The position numbers were made by a program, and so were the translations under genes. A stretch of 64,000 nucleotides of DNA from Nicotiana tabacum (lineage: Eukaryota; Streptophyta; Magnoliopsida; Solanales; Solanaceae): positions 64,451,190 through 64,515,189 of the forward strand of contig NC_134097.1 of assembly GCF_000715075.1 (NCBI RefSeq), given 5' to 3'. Positions 1 through 10,268 of the stretch are shown in pieces (within the stretch, counting starts at the first letter, position 1; the number at the start of each line of letters is the position of its first letter). A model generated the notes under the pieces. That model saw only the letters and a list, made by a program, of their open reading frames with translations. It did not search any database and was not told the origin of the DNA.

Positions 1-2
1 CA

Positions 3-89
3 GAGAATCCTGCTGATATGCTGACAAAGGTGGTGACTGCGGTCAAGTTTCAACATTGTTTGGATTTGATCAACATTGTTGAACACTGA
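3..89 (+). pseudogene. Copia pol C-terminus (end of RNase H), partial
   Basis: The plus strand is open from the window edge to a TGA at 87-89 and gives 28 residues that begin ENPADMLTKVV. NPADMLTK is the hallmark of the extreme C-terminus of Ty1/Copia polyproteins, just after the RNase H domain. About 80 bp of non-coding sequence and an LTR follow, which is the normal Copia order. Only the tail is visible, so whether the rest of the polyprotein is intact cannot be judged. The family assignment rests on this motif plus the LTR that follows. Confidence 0.85.
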
Positions 90-155
90 AGATTGAAGAT
101 GAAGACACAACCAAAATTTGTTATTGAGAGAGAATTGAAAATGTGGAATTTTGCC

Positions 156-167
156 AAGGTGGAGATT
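156..167 (+). promoter_or_regulatory. Copia polypurine tract
   Basis: The purine-rich run AAGGTGGAGATT lies directly before the TG of the LTR. This is the expected position and composition of the plus-strand primer of a Copia element. Confidence 0.7.
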
Positions 168-521
168 TGTTGATGTTTGGCAAAATGCCAAAGTCCCACA
201 TTGGTTGGGAGTTAAGTTTGGGGGGATTTTTCCCCTATAAAAGAAGGCCTAATGTTTAGGATTGAAACACACCTCTCATTTGCCTTCTCATCTGTTTAAG
301 GCATTTGTATCTTCTCTCTTTAGTATTATTTCACTTGTATTTTGGAGTGGAATAAAATATTTGGTTGTGTCCGAGGAGTAGGCAGAATTAGCCGAACCTC
401 GTAAATTCTGGTGTTCCCTTTATTATTGCTTTATTGTCTTATCTATTATTTGGTGGCTGTCATAATTTTTGGTATAGTAGTTGTGACTTATTCACACTCT
501 ATACATTTGGCTTCCGCAACA
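168..521 (+). mobile_element. Copia 3' LTR
   Basis: A 354-bp LTR starts TGTTG and ends CAACA, giving short terminal inverted repeats. It follows a polypurine tract and the Copia pol tail. It has a TATA box (TATAAAA, 236-242) and a GTGTTCCCTTTATT stretch like that of many plant Copia LTRs near the R/U5 part. It lies antisense to the SEC3 gene and occupies what is probably a SEC3 intron. The 5 bp after it (ATATG) would be one copy of the target duplication; the other copy is outside the window. Confidence 0.85.
236..242 (+). promoter_or_regulatory. TATA box in Copia LTR
   Basis: TATAAAA about 70 bp into the LTR is the likely core promoter of the retrotransposon. No TSS data are available. Confidence 0.6.
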
Positions 522-1463
522 ATATGGTCTTATATATAAACAATAGATGAAAAGGTATTTTATATGCATAAATAGTAGATGATTCATCATTCTCCATAGA
601 ATTAAGAGCACAAAAGCATCACGAGGTAATTTGTATCAGCAATAGCTTGCCTGATACAAAATAAGTTCAGCAGTAAAGCAGTTGGCAGGACAACCAGGAT
701 GAAGGCTCAACTGCTGACACAAAATCTGGAAAGAGTACTGGCATATAAAATTACTGCATTCTTTTGTAAATTCAGCAAGAAGCTACGTCAGCCAAACCAA
801 TTGTAACCACAAGATTGCACACTTAAGTTGCAACTCCCTAGTCTTGCATTCCTAATCATATACACACTTTCTTGACCAAAACATTAATCCTTTGTACTCG
901 TTTCCAGAAAAATTCACAATCTTCCAGAATTGTTTCCTAATTATTTCAGGACAAAACTGAACCTACCAAAATTTTTTAAGTCTATAACTAATACAGAGAT
1001 TAGACACGGGATTGCTGCTTGTACGGTCTTTCAGATGAGACTGGTAGTTCACCATGAGGAATAAAGCACGAGAGAGCCTCGAGGACACTACACACAAACA
1101 AGGTAGTGACACGAGATAGTTATTTGTTTTCAGAAATAGTAGAGTGCTTTTAGACGGGTTTCTCGATCATTATTCCATTTAAAATTGTAAGCAGGTAGCC
1201 AACTTGAAGTTTTATAAAACTCCTAGCTTTATAAATAGAAAGGGGGCTGTCTTTTTTAAGTAGTTAACAGTAACACTCCCACATCACCTAGTTGAACTAG
1301 TATACTAGCTTTTTAAGGAAAAGAAAAGTGAGAATACTTGACATTTCCCCATGACATATAAAGTAGTGGCAAGAGGACAACATAAAAGAAGTAGACATAA
1401 GCAGTTCATATTTCGAGCAAAAATGGGCATAATGCAATGTCCCGAGAAGGTGAAAGACGTTAC
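522..1463 (-). other. Non-coding, part of SEC3 intron 6
   Basis: This AT-rich stretch lies between the donor site after SEC3 exon 6 and the Copia LTR. I looked for the next expected SEC3 exon (conserved start VMGIGEAEAF) on the minus strand and did not find it. I see no other gene here. Confidence 0.6.
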
Positions 1464-4400
1464 ATACATGCCTAAAAGAGCCTCCATGTCCTCTTCCTCT
1501 GCTTGAGATACAAGTTCTCTTTCAACAGTTACTGTCATCTCACCTTCTTCTGCTACAGCAGGAAGAGGCCCATCTTGAGGATTTGCTTGTTGCTTGGTAA
1601 TTGTTGGAGTATTTTCCTGCATTAGATCATATAAATTAGAATTACATAAAAATTTATAGATTTTGTTTTAGTTCATTTTTAGAAACATGTTGCAATCAAA
1701 TAGCTATTTCTAATGTCAACAGGTAAGTGTAGATCAGATAAATTAGATTTACATAAAATTTATCAAGCACCAGCTTTTGTTTTAGTTCATTTTTAGAAAC
1801 ATATTGCAATCAAACAGCTATTTCTGATGTCAACAGGTAAGTGTTTATCTTCAATTAAATAGTGAACGTACATATGACCCTCAAAGACACTATAACTAAA
1901 GAAACAGGAGAAAAAGTGTGAACATTTTATTTGTGACAAAGAGGACTATCAGCTTACCATTGTATGTAAAGGCAGTTTTCGTCTTTAACTAGTAGAGAGT
2001 TTCCAACTGCGTATTTATAAGAGAACATAAATGACTCTGTATCCTTAAGCAGATTAATAGAACTTCCTACATGCTTACCGCATATCTAGAGTCAGGTAAG
2101 AATACCAACAGACAAAAACTGTAGTTGTTGAACTTTATAGGGCATTAGATGCAAAAGGTTATGTTCCAGGTGTAGTGACCTTTCGCAAAGACTTTCCCAT
2201 TCATTTCAACTTAAAAGACCTTTTTTAGATAAGTAACTAGTATCTTTTTCAACTTTAACAGACACATTGAGATCCTCCTTTAAGGATTCCCACTGATATA
2301 AGGCACAAGAGCGAAGATAACTAGCTTTACCAATATATGTAACTGATACTATGATAGTATTAGATCAAAAGAAAAAATTGTCACTAACAGAGTCCATCTT
2401 CAGCGACTATTGTGTATTTTATATGAGAACAGGAATGATTATCCTTTCACTCATCAAAAGAAGAGACAAAAAGAATGACTATACTATCTTAAGCGCATTT
2501 AGAGCAATTCTATTACATCATTCACATGCTTATTTTGCAGTTGAAATCAGGGGATAGGATTGACAAAAGCTGAAACATTTGGGTTTTAACAGGAAGACGA
2601 GGCAAGAAGTTTCTCAATGTGACATGATCAATGCCACCATTTAGGGCCCTCTGGTTCATGACAGGATAAAGTGAGATTGAAATATCACTGATATAGTCAT
2701 GGCATTGGGAATAAATAAAAGTTACTGGTAGGTAGAATTGAAGGTGGGATTGAATTTTTACAACAAAGATATACTTCGCCTGCATGTATTAAATTTTTAT
2801 AAAATTAATATTAAAATAATTTACATCACAAAGAAATTAACGATTAGCCAGAGAACTATTTTTATAATATATTAAATTAGGCTATCATACAGAAAATGAC
2901 AAAAATAAATACTCTTTTTCTTGAAAAGAGTCACTGTGTGTGGATTAAATGGATGGGAAATCAGAGAATTAGGCAAATGGATAACACCCACATTGAATAA
3001 ACCAAAAGTCCCCCTCAAGACTTTGCCAACCATTTCAAACCTGTTAGACATTTTTGAGATTCACCTTCCAACGACATGTGATTAAGCGGTTATCATCATC
3101 AAGGATGATTTTACTCAAGCCTGATAGAAAATTAACACAAACAAATAGACAGCAACCAACTAGAGCAAATCCTTGATGCCATAACTAAATGAAGCATGCC
3201 TACTTTCCAGAGCCACGCCTAAGAGTGTGCTATAATATGTTGAAAGCAATTGTGGAACTTTTATAATGCACCTTTGCCCAAAGAGCCATCTCCACCACAT
3301 CTATGCCAACAACCTTGGGGAGACGACCCAAGACATCCTTACAGATGTTTAGGATGCAAAGCAAAAGACGGTTCCTACATAGTTAAAACAAAAGGTCATG
3401 ATAAAAATGCTTACATGAGAAAAAGCACTCAGATATTTACACACTAAAATTTAAACAAATACCTATCGTCAACATTACGCATTGTCCACTGAGGTGGAGT
3501 AACACTTTGACTTCTGAGATTATCAAAACCCTGTGTAACAAGATCATCAAGAATAAGCTCCAAATAATAGCTGCAGGTAGAATGGCAAAATAATTTGCTG
3601 TGAGTTTTACCAGCATGAACGTACAACCACTTGGATCATTAGTTACCAGCTCCACCTTTGAAAGATGCTTAAGCTTGTACAATTTTGCAGGCTACAGGTG
3701 CAAGCATTATATTGTTGTTAGGTTAACAAGGGACTTCAGCACAATTTGCTCTAAAGGAAACTCACGAGCACAAAAATATGGATTTTGTGAGATGCAGTGC
3801 GGTTTCATGAGTCTATCTATGACAATAAGTAAAATAATCCTTCTAAACAGTTTTATCAGCAAGTTCAGAGATACTACAGATTCCTTATGCACAACCAAAA
3901 TTAAAAGTTTCATAAAGTAGATGTCATATAACATATGAATACTATCCACAGCTTAATGAAGTTATAGATTCATAGCTTCATGTTGGTAGACAAGCTACAC
4001 TAACTTATAAAGGTATTATCTTCATCCTCTAAATAATCTGGAGTACTGAAAAGGTATCTGAATCGAAGAAGAGAAGTTTAACATTAAAAAGATTTATTAG
4101 AAGTATTACCTCAAGGACTCCTCCATTAGAATATTTTAAGACACGAAGAAAAGCTTTAGTCCGTTGGCCTTTAGCTTTTGCTGCATAAACCACATGTTAT
4201 GATTGTCTGCACAAATGGAAATGACCTATTCTAGTTGGCAACACAACTATTTCATAGGAGAAACTCTGAAATTACTGCAGTACATCTAATTTTTCGGATG
4301 TTACTCCTCATCCCAGAAAGAATGCACCATTTAAGTTATGAGGCTAGATATCCAAATGTTAACCAAAATTTCCACCTGAATTTGTAGATTTATGAGATTA

Positions 4401-6167
4401 TTTTATGAAACATCTTTTTTGAATAAGTAGATGACGCTTTTTGTTTAGAATAAAGGAACTACTACCACAACATCAAAATGTTGAAGTACCAAACAACTTT
4501 ATTGAATAATCCATTGTCCAAAAAGAATTCTGACTCTGCATGTATAATTGGGTCAAATGAAGATAGAGGCTGCCTAAAGTTAGTGTTTGACACGTCAAAT
4601 CTGATCTTAAGTTAAAAGATGTGATCTACTAATAGACGATCGGTTTCGTTTATCATCCGAGACAATGGTAAGACTATAGTAAGCATAGCCTAGCTACATT
4701 TACTCAGCAATATAAGTGCAACATGAGTTAAATCATTGTTACTTGTGCTCTAAATTTACTAAGAAAAATAAGTAAAACATGGGTGGAGAAGCTCGCGTAA
4801 CATCACCAGAAAAAGTGAAACACGATACTATTAACTTCCACAAACTTTTTTTCAGCTTCAAGTACTGTTTTTCAACTTCAATTCAAAATTGCCCAAATGA
4901 CCACCAAGAATTCCGTCCCACGAATGGTAGGTTAGAACAAACATAAAAATACTTATATAACATGTCTTCTTTTTCCAATGAGCATAATTGGAATTTGGAT
5001 CAGATCACGCATTAATAGATTAGAGAAATGCCAGAAAGAGGGAGTGGAGAAATTCAATAGAAACAGTCAATCAATTAACTTCACCCCAATCCCCTCGGTT
5101 CAAAACTTACAGATTCTTTTTCTTTTTCTTTAATAACCTCTAAACTTCAAAAATTCTAATAAATAGACAATTTTTCATACTCCATTAAGAGAAACAATCA
5201 ATCAATCAACCAAGTTAGCTTCAATTCCAAATTAGTATAGGTGATCCATTTGTATCATTTTGACATTCATTTTAATTAGACTATTTTTACACTGGCATCA
5301 AGAGTATAAAAGAAATCACCAATAAATCAACTACATCTCTTTTCCAAATTAGTTGAGTTCAGTTATGTAAATAATCTATATCCTTTGTAAATTTATTATA
5401 ATTAGACTATTATCACACCGGTGCTAGTAGTACCAAGAAAAAAACAATCAATCAACTTCTCGTCAATTCCAAAATAGTTGATGCCGGGAGTCACGCGCAA
5501 TGAATGGAATTCAATGGGATAATTATACTGTATAAATATGGTAAAAACAAATTTATAGATATATGATTTTGAATTCCCTTAAAAGAGAAATACAAGTTAA
5601 AATCCTAGGTGCGACATACTCGAATTTTTTTTGAATCCCTCATCAGAATTCCTGGCACCGCCAATAGTTACCGTCAGTTTTATGGGAATAATCTATATCC
5701 TTCAGAGTTCAAAGCATCATTATACTTATACTATTAAGCTGGTGTCAGCAATATAAAAAGGAATAATCAATAATTAACTATGCCTTGGGTCCAAATTAGC
5801 TGAGTCAGTTATATTGATAATATATATCCTTCAGAGTTTCATTGTACTAGATTATTTTCTGTTGACGTCAGCAGTATAAAATAAAAAATTAATCAATAAA
5901 TCTACTAGGCCTCCATTCCAAATTAGTTGAAGACAGTTATACACAATCCAAACATTTAAAACACATCATAATTAGATTATTTTACGTACTGGAGATAGCG
6001 AGAACTCGCGGTTTAGCCATAGCACCCCGGCTCAATTTTCCGGAAATGCCTAAGATGCCGCTGGTTTTGGCTACACGGATCGACAATTCAACTTTCTGCT
6101 TTGTGCCTTCAATGGCGGCCTCGCAAGCTCTTCGCAGCTCCTCATCGTCGGCGCTGGATTTCGCCAT
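1464..6167 (-). CDS. SEC3A: Exocyst subunit SEC3, first six exons (N-terminal 218 codons)
   Basis: SEC3 is the exocyst landmark subunit that tethers secretory vesicles at the plasma membrane. Its N-terminal region carries a lipid- and GTPase-binding PH-like fold. The exons I assign are 5990-6167, 4110-4180, 3611-3691, 3463-3530, 3272-3374 and 1464-1616. Each has GT/AG borders, and the total is 654 nt, exactly 218 codons in phase. The start [18 protein letters not shown], the blocks [16 protein letters not shown] and [14 protein letters not shown], and the end [13 protein letters not shown] match remembered plant SEC3A. Plant SEC3 is about 890 residues, so only a quarter is present; the next exon would lie left of the Copia LTR. 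No stop or frameshift is seen in the exons. Substitutions around residues 36-47 differ from Arabidopsis. It could be a live gene with a large intron or a truncated copy. Confidence 0.88.
1617..3271 (-). other. SEC3 intron 5
   Basis: A 1.65-kb AT-rich intron between exons 5 and 6, with donor GTGCAT and acceptor ATGCAG on the minus strand. It contains a local tandem duplication at 1624-1844. Short ORFs inside it have no recognisable product. Confidence 0.7.
1624..1844. repeat. Two-copy tandem duplication, about 110 bp
   Basis: Unit 1 (1624-1730) and unit 2 (1731-1844) both run from AGATCA-type starts to CAACAGGTAAGTGT and differ by scattered substitutions and a small insertion. The duplication lies just upstream (gene sense) of SEC3 exon 6, next to its acceptor. 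Confidence 0.8.
4181..5989 (-). other. SEC3 intron 1
   Basis: A 1.8-kb first intron, with donor GTACGT after exon 1 and acceptor ATGCAG before exon 2. It is AT-rich. Its 5' half (gene sense) is made of degenerate repeats (see 5160-5985). Nothing coding was recognised. Confidence 0.7.
5160..5985. repeat. Degenerate tandem repeats in SEC3 intron 1
   Basis: At least four diverged units recur, each containing AATCAATCAA, CCAAATTAGTTGA, AATCTATATCCTT, AATTAGACTATT and a CAGTATAAAA-like end. Spacing is roughly 110-250 bp with large indels. The repeat is old and non-coding. Confidence 0.6.
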
Positions 6168-6248
6168 GCTTTTTATCTCTCTCGACGGACTCTGTTGGAG
6201 ATGCCAACGAAAATGATAATCGGGAATGTAGTCGCCTTGTTTTTCAAG

Positions 6249-6256
6249 TATTTATA
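6249..6256 (-). promoter_or_regulatory. Candidate SEC3 TATA box
   Basis: TATAAATA on the minus strand lies about 82 bp upstream of the SEC3 ATG at 6167. A start site near 6220 would give a 5' UTR of about 50 nt. This is a position and motif inference only. Confidence 0.4.
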
Positions 6257-6339
6257 TTTAGAGACCTCTCGTTCATGGCTTCCTTTTTTTCCGGATGAAA
6301 ATGTTACACTCCCCGGCATTTGCTTCTTTCCTATTTACT

Positions 6340-6376
6340 CTTTCTTTCTTTTTTTTTTCTTTTTCTTTTTTCTTTT
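6340..6376. repeat. T-rich tract (A-rich on minus strand)
   Basis: An almost pure T/C run lies upstream of SEC3. On the minus strand it reads as an A-rich tract, so it could be the poly(A) tail of a minus-strand retroelement or simply a pyrimidine-rich promoter element. The sequence alone cannot decide. Confidence 0.5.
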
Positions 6377-6599
6377 TAAGCAGTAAGGACACGAGTAGCA
6401 CCATACTTCTTTCCAGAGAATTATCTTGGACATAAATGGTCCATACATCCTAATGGGGTTAGAGTACTAGTTTTGAATAAAAATACCTTGGGCATAAATG
6501 GTTCTCACTTCCTAATGGGTTTGGTTCGCAAATCAGTTATATAAATTATTATACAAGATTTCTTTTTTCAAGCAAATCCACTAAGTAAGGTGTCTAGGG

Positions 6600-7331
6600 T
6601 TAATTTTTATATATATCTAAAAATAAAGTGAACAAAATGGTAGGAGGTCTTACAAGATGAAAGACATAAACTTTTACAGTAACAAAGCTCCTATTATCAA
6701 AGTCGAGTATAGAACTCAACAGTGATAGTACAAATTGTAATCTAAAAAGGTAATAAACTAGCCATGCTATACCAAATCGCATGTTTGAATTTCGTTCATA
6801 CTCCTTATTCAGAATTGGATACGAGAATGAATCCAGTTGTGTAGCCATTAGTTTTCCTTCTACAGCTCTAGATGTATCTTCCTTGTGTATGGAGCTCATG
6901 TGATCATCCCCAAATCGTGTACCGTCTAGTAGCGTATCCTTCACTGTCTTGTCGTATCCTTGATGCGTTTCTTCTCCTCCTTGCATAATTTTGCATTTTA
7001 CAGCCCAAACACACCCTATAATTCCTGCCTCTTGATGTCTAGAATCCAGTATATTACCTGCATTATTATAAGGATTAGTAAAATCACACGCATTGCTCAT
7101 TGCTTCAAGTGCCCAGTAATTGTGCACGAGAATGGGCATGCACTGGTTGGTGAGGAAATCGTGTGGACTCCAGCAGTGATCTATCGAACCATTTGTTTGG
7201 CACCATTCCTGTGATATAGAATGAATGAAATGCATTGGGGTTTTACTCCACAATGCAACCATTGATCCCATTTTTGACTGCCAAAAGTCCAAGTCACGCA
7301 TAAATGACATGATTGTCGCGATTAAACTCAT
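6600..7331 (-). CDS. Unidentified 243-codon ORF
   Basis: The longest single open frame in the window (243 codons) lies between SEC3 and the LINE. I do not recognise the protein. It begins MSLIATIMSFMRDLDFW, has a Cys/His-containing first half (WCQTNGSIDHCW) and a hydrophobic C-terminal third that could look membrane-like (YYLFRLQFVLSLLSSIL). Composition resembles chance translation of AT-rich DNA rather than a clear domain. It might be an exon of a lost gene, part of the LINE 3' UTR, or noise. I see no splice-supported partner exon. Confidence 0.2.
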   Translation of the reverse strand: MSLIATIMSFMRDLDFWQSKMGSMVALWSKTPMHFIHSISQEWCQTNGSIDHCWSPHDFLTNQCMPILVHNYWALEAMSNACDFTNPYNNAGNILDSRHQEAGIIGCVWAVKCKIMQGGEETHQGYDKTVKDTLLDGTRFGDDHMSSIHKEDTSRAVEGKLMATQLDSFSYPILNKEYERNSNMRFGIAWLVYYLFRLQFVLSLLSSILDFDNRSFVTVKVYVFHLVRPPTILFTLFLDIYKN

Positions 7332-7735
7332 GCATATTCTTGTGTTATAACTCTAGTATTGTAAATTCTTTACTTGTAACTTCATGGTGAAATTATTGGT
7401 GTTCAGATGAAGAATTGAATCACTAGAATGTTGGATGTCAAAAGCCATCTTTCGATGACAGTAGGTCGACCCTAGTATACTGGAGTTCCTCCTTGCTTCC
7501 ATGCTTATGCCTACTCTACTACTCTTTCAAGGGAATGAGCACTAGGTGCTACTACCACCCGTTGAATTTATATTAAGTAGTAAGGCATGGATACAGCAAC
7601 ATTTCCTGCAAAAAAAAGAAAAAAGAAAAACAGAGTTTGTGAAAAACAGAATCATCACCCTCTCCTCTGTACAGATTTGAGGATGATGATCATGGGTGCT
7701 TTCCCTTCTTCTTATACTCCTATCCTCCATTCCTC
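7332..7735. other. Non-coding, likely LINE 3' UTR
   Basis: Sequence immediately 3' of the last LINE codon (minus strand). A pyrimidine-rich stretch on the minus strand at about 7606-7630 is the only notable composition. No clear poly(A) end is visible here, so the LINE 3' boundary is unresolved. Confidence 0.4.
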
Positions 7736-8110
7736 CTAGTTCTTCGCAACCTTCATTCTCAAATAGGGACATTGTAATTTATCGCCATTTACCAATCTTT
7801 GACCTTGTACCTCCCATTGTGTGAAATTGTCAGCCTCAAAATTGCCTTTATCCAAAGCATAGTTGGCTAAGTAATCAGCGAGTTTATTACCCTCTCTCAT
7901 AATATTTAATATCCTGATGCTGCATCTCCCCATAATGTCTTTGATCTCCTCTACCTGTGTTGCAATTATCCATGGTACAACCAAATTCCCTCCACCACAT
8001 TCTTCAACATCATGGAATTAGTTTGGAGCTTAACGTGTGTGTAACCATGTTGCACACAGTACTTCAGTGCTTCTAGCATAGCCACAGCTTCAGCTTCAGT
8101 GTCGTCCCTT
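7736..8110 (-). pseudogene. LINE RNase H domain
   Basis: Minus-strand translation shows EAVAMLEALKYC and VKLQTNSMML, then IMREGNKLADYLANYA, the terminal motif of RNase H domains in plant L1 elements (the N-x-x-AD-x-LA signature). A frameshift near 7985 separates the first half from the last open stretch (7736-7984). The domain would degrade the RNA of RNA/DNA hybrids during retrotransposition. Confidence 0.75.
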
Positions 8111-8653
8111 CATTGATCTCCTTGTTGTGCATGCAGGATATCACCATATTCCTCTCTCAACACAAAACCAAAAAGACTCCTTCCTGGATTTCCCCTTGAT
8201 GCCCCATCAGTATTCACCTTCACTCAACCTTGTACAGGTAATTCCCATAAGACCTTCGTCACCTTCAACTTTGGTATGTAGTGGTCCATTACATATAACA
8301 AATCTGGCCATTTATGAGAAATATTTTGTAAACTTGGTTTCCTTATTCTTATCAAATCTTGTAGTTTAGATGAGATCTGATAAATCACCCTACTTACTGT
8401 CACTGCCTCCCCATACTTATAACTATTCCTTTTTTTTTCAAAGTTCCCACATTATAATCGAAGGTAAAGCCTAGAGTATAGGCTCTAACCTAGGTACCAC
8501 CTGAGCTGCCCAACATTTTAGGACTATTTGCTGCATCGACAATCCTTCAATATTAATGCCTGCATTTGAGAGAAAGTACTGCCACACTGTCTTAGCTGCA
8601 TATGATCTAAATAGTACATGTGAAATTGTTTCCACTGACGGATTAATACAACA

Positions 8654-8878
8654 CTAACATTTGGATGGCATGAAATATCCCAGTCTTCTAAAATAGTCAT
8701 CAAAAGGTAACTTGCCTTTCCAAACCTTCCACATGAAGAAAGCAATCTTAAAAGGCAAACCTCTCACCCATATGTTTTTGTAAGCAACACTAGAATCTCT
8801 TCTCCTTCTAATATAGTCCCTGGCAGTTTTAACAGCGAAGTTGCCCCTAGTATCCAACGTCCAGTATGGTCTATCCAA
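8654..8878 (-). pseudogene. LINE zinc-binding domain (zf-RVT)
   Basis: The frame MDRPYWTLDTRGNFAVKTA followed by WVRGLPFKIAFFMWKVWKGK and FRRLGYFMPSKC matches the layout of the zf-RVT domain between the RT and RNase H of plant LINEs (W-x-G-F-S-VKSAY and the IW-LPFKISFFMWRLWKGKLP region). The stretch ends in Cys and is followed by a frame break, so the domain is damaged. Confidence 0.75.
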
Positions 8879-9416
8879 TTCATTATGTAGTACAGGAGGT
8901 TTGATGTTCTCAATTACATGAAGTGCTAACTCTTGAGGAAGAATATCCAGTAACCTACCTTTATCCCAGAGCCATATACTATCACATCATATACGTTGTG
9001 GACAGATTCAGCACAGTAGAAATCTGGAGGAGTAACAAAGTACAATGATCCCAAGCCTATCCAGTTATCAAACCAAAACAGTGAAGAACCTATCCTTAGC
9101 TGCATATTATTTTGTGTTCAATCTCATCCCTACATTCAATCATCTTTCTCCACATATAAGATCCATTTCTCCAAGGAACCACCCATGCATTCAATTTTTT
9201 GCAATATTTTTGACTCATAAATGCACTCCACAAAGTAGGCTTTGTTCTAAAGTTTCACCATAATTTACAAAATAAGGCTTTATACATATCATGTAACGAT
9301 CTAAATCCAACCCCTCCTTCTTGTGGAAAGCATAATGTGTCCCATGATGCCCAATGTTTAGCTCTTCCTCGTACTAAATTACTCCAAAACAACGAGCAAA
9401 TAATTTATGAAGTTTA

Positions 9417-10268
9417 TTAATAACAGAGGCTGGCGGATTCACAGCTGACAACAAATGTATTGGCATGCTTTGAAGAACATGTGAAATCAATACAGCCCGG
9501 CCACCACGATAGAAGTTTACCTTTCCATGATTGAAGCTTGTCAATCACTTTTTTAACAAGCCCCTCATAGTAGTCCATTTTCCTTCTAGCATAAAAGATT
9601 GGACAGCCTAGGTAAGTGAAAGAAAATTCCTGCTCGCCAATTCCAGTCACTCTTTTCACCTTGTTCAAAACCTCTAAACTTGTTGAATGATGCATATAGA
9701 TTGTTGATTTTGCCTTGCTAATTAATTGTCTACCAGCTACCTCATAGGAACTCAACACCTCCATAATTAGTTGTAATGAAGTAGCGTGAGACGATGAGAA
9801 GATGATAGTATCATCAGCATACACTAGATGATTAACCTTAGGGCTCCACTTTGGCAAGCCAAATCCTCAAAAGTATAAGTTTAAATGAAGAGCATTCAAA
9901 CCTCTATACATAGCTTCAACAACTAAAATGAATAATGTAGGTGATAACGGTTCCCCTTTCTTAACTCCTCTGGTGGCCATTAATTAAAATTGAATACCAA
10001 TTATTAGACACAATCCCAAACACTACATCAATGAACCTTTCACAAAAGCCCATTTTCCTTAACACTTTAGTCATGAATATCCAGGAAAGCCTATCGTAAT
10101 CTTTGGTCATGTCTAATTTCATTACCACATTAGGTCCTGCCCTTGTCCTTAACCTAATGTCAGTAATGATTTCTTGAGTTAACAACACATTTTCTACAAT
10201 GCTCCTTCCTTTAATAAATCCTGCTTGTTCATCGGAGATGAGATTAGGCAATAGAGGAGCAAGTCTTT
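9417..10268 (-). pseudogene. LINE reverse transcriptase, C-terminal two thirds
   Basis: Two open stretches carry reverse transcriptase motifs. The first (about 9961-10268) has LISDEQAGFIKGRSIVENVL and KLDMTKDYDRLSW. The second (9417-9857) has the catalytic YADD box in LVYADDTIIF, then YLGCPIFYARRKMDYY. In live elements the first block reads D-M-x-K-A-YDRL; here Ala is Asp. Frame breaks between 9857 and 9961 and after 9417 show decay. The N-terminal part of the RT lies beyond the insertion, at 26248-26560. Confidence 0.88.
10264..10268. repeat. Target-site duplication, left copy (TCTTT)
   Basis: TCTTT directly left of TGTTACACC; the same 5 bp occur at 26248-26252 directly right of GGTGTAACA. 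A 5-bp duplication is the size expected for Gypsy integrase. Confidence 0.88.

Larger units (their letters stand above)
7736..10268 (-). mobile_element. L1-type LINE, 3' segment (RT to RNase H)
   Basis: The 3' part of a plant L1-type LINE. Read on the minus strand it holds the middle and end of ORF2: reverse transcriptase, zinc-binding RT-associated domain and RNase H, in that order. The segment ends at 10268, where the inverted-LTR element begins, and resumes at 26248. Joining the two sides across one copy of TCTTT restores RT continuity. The coding frame is broken by several stops and frameshifts, so the element is dead. Confidence 0.88.
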
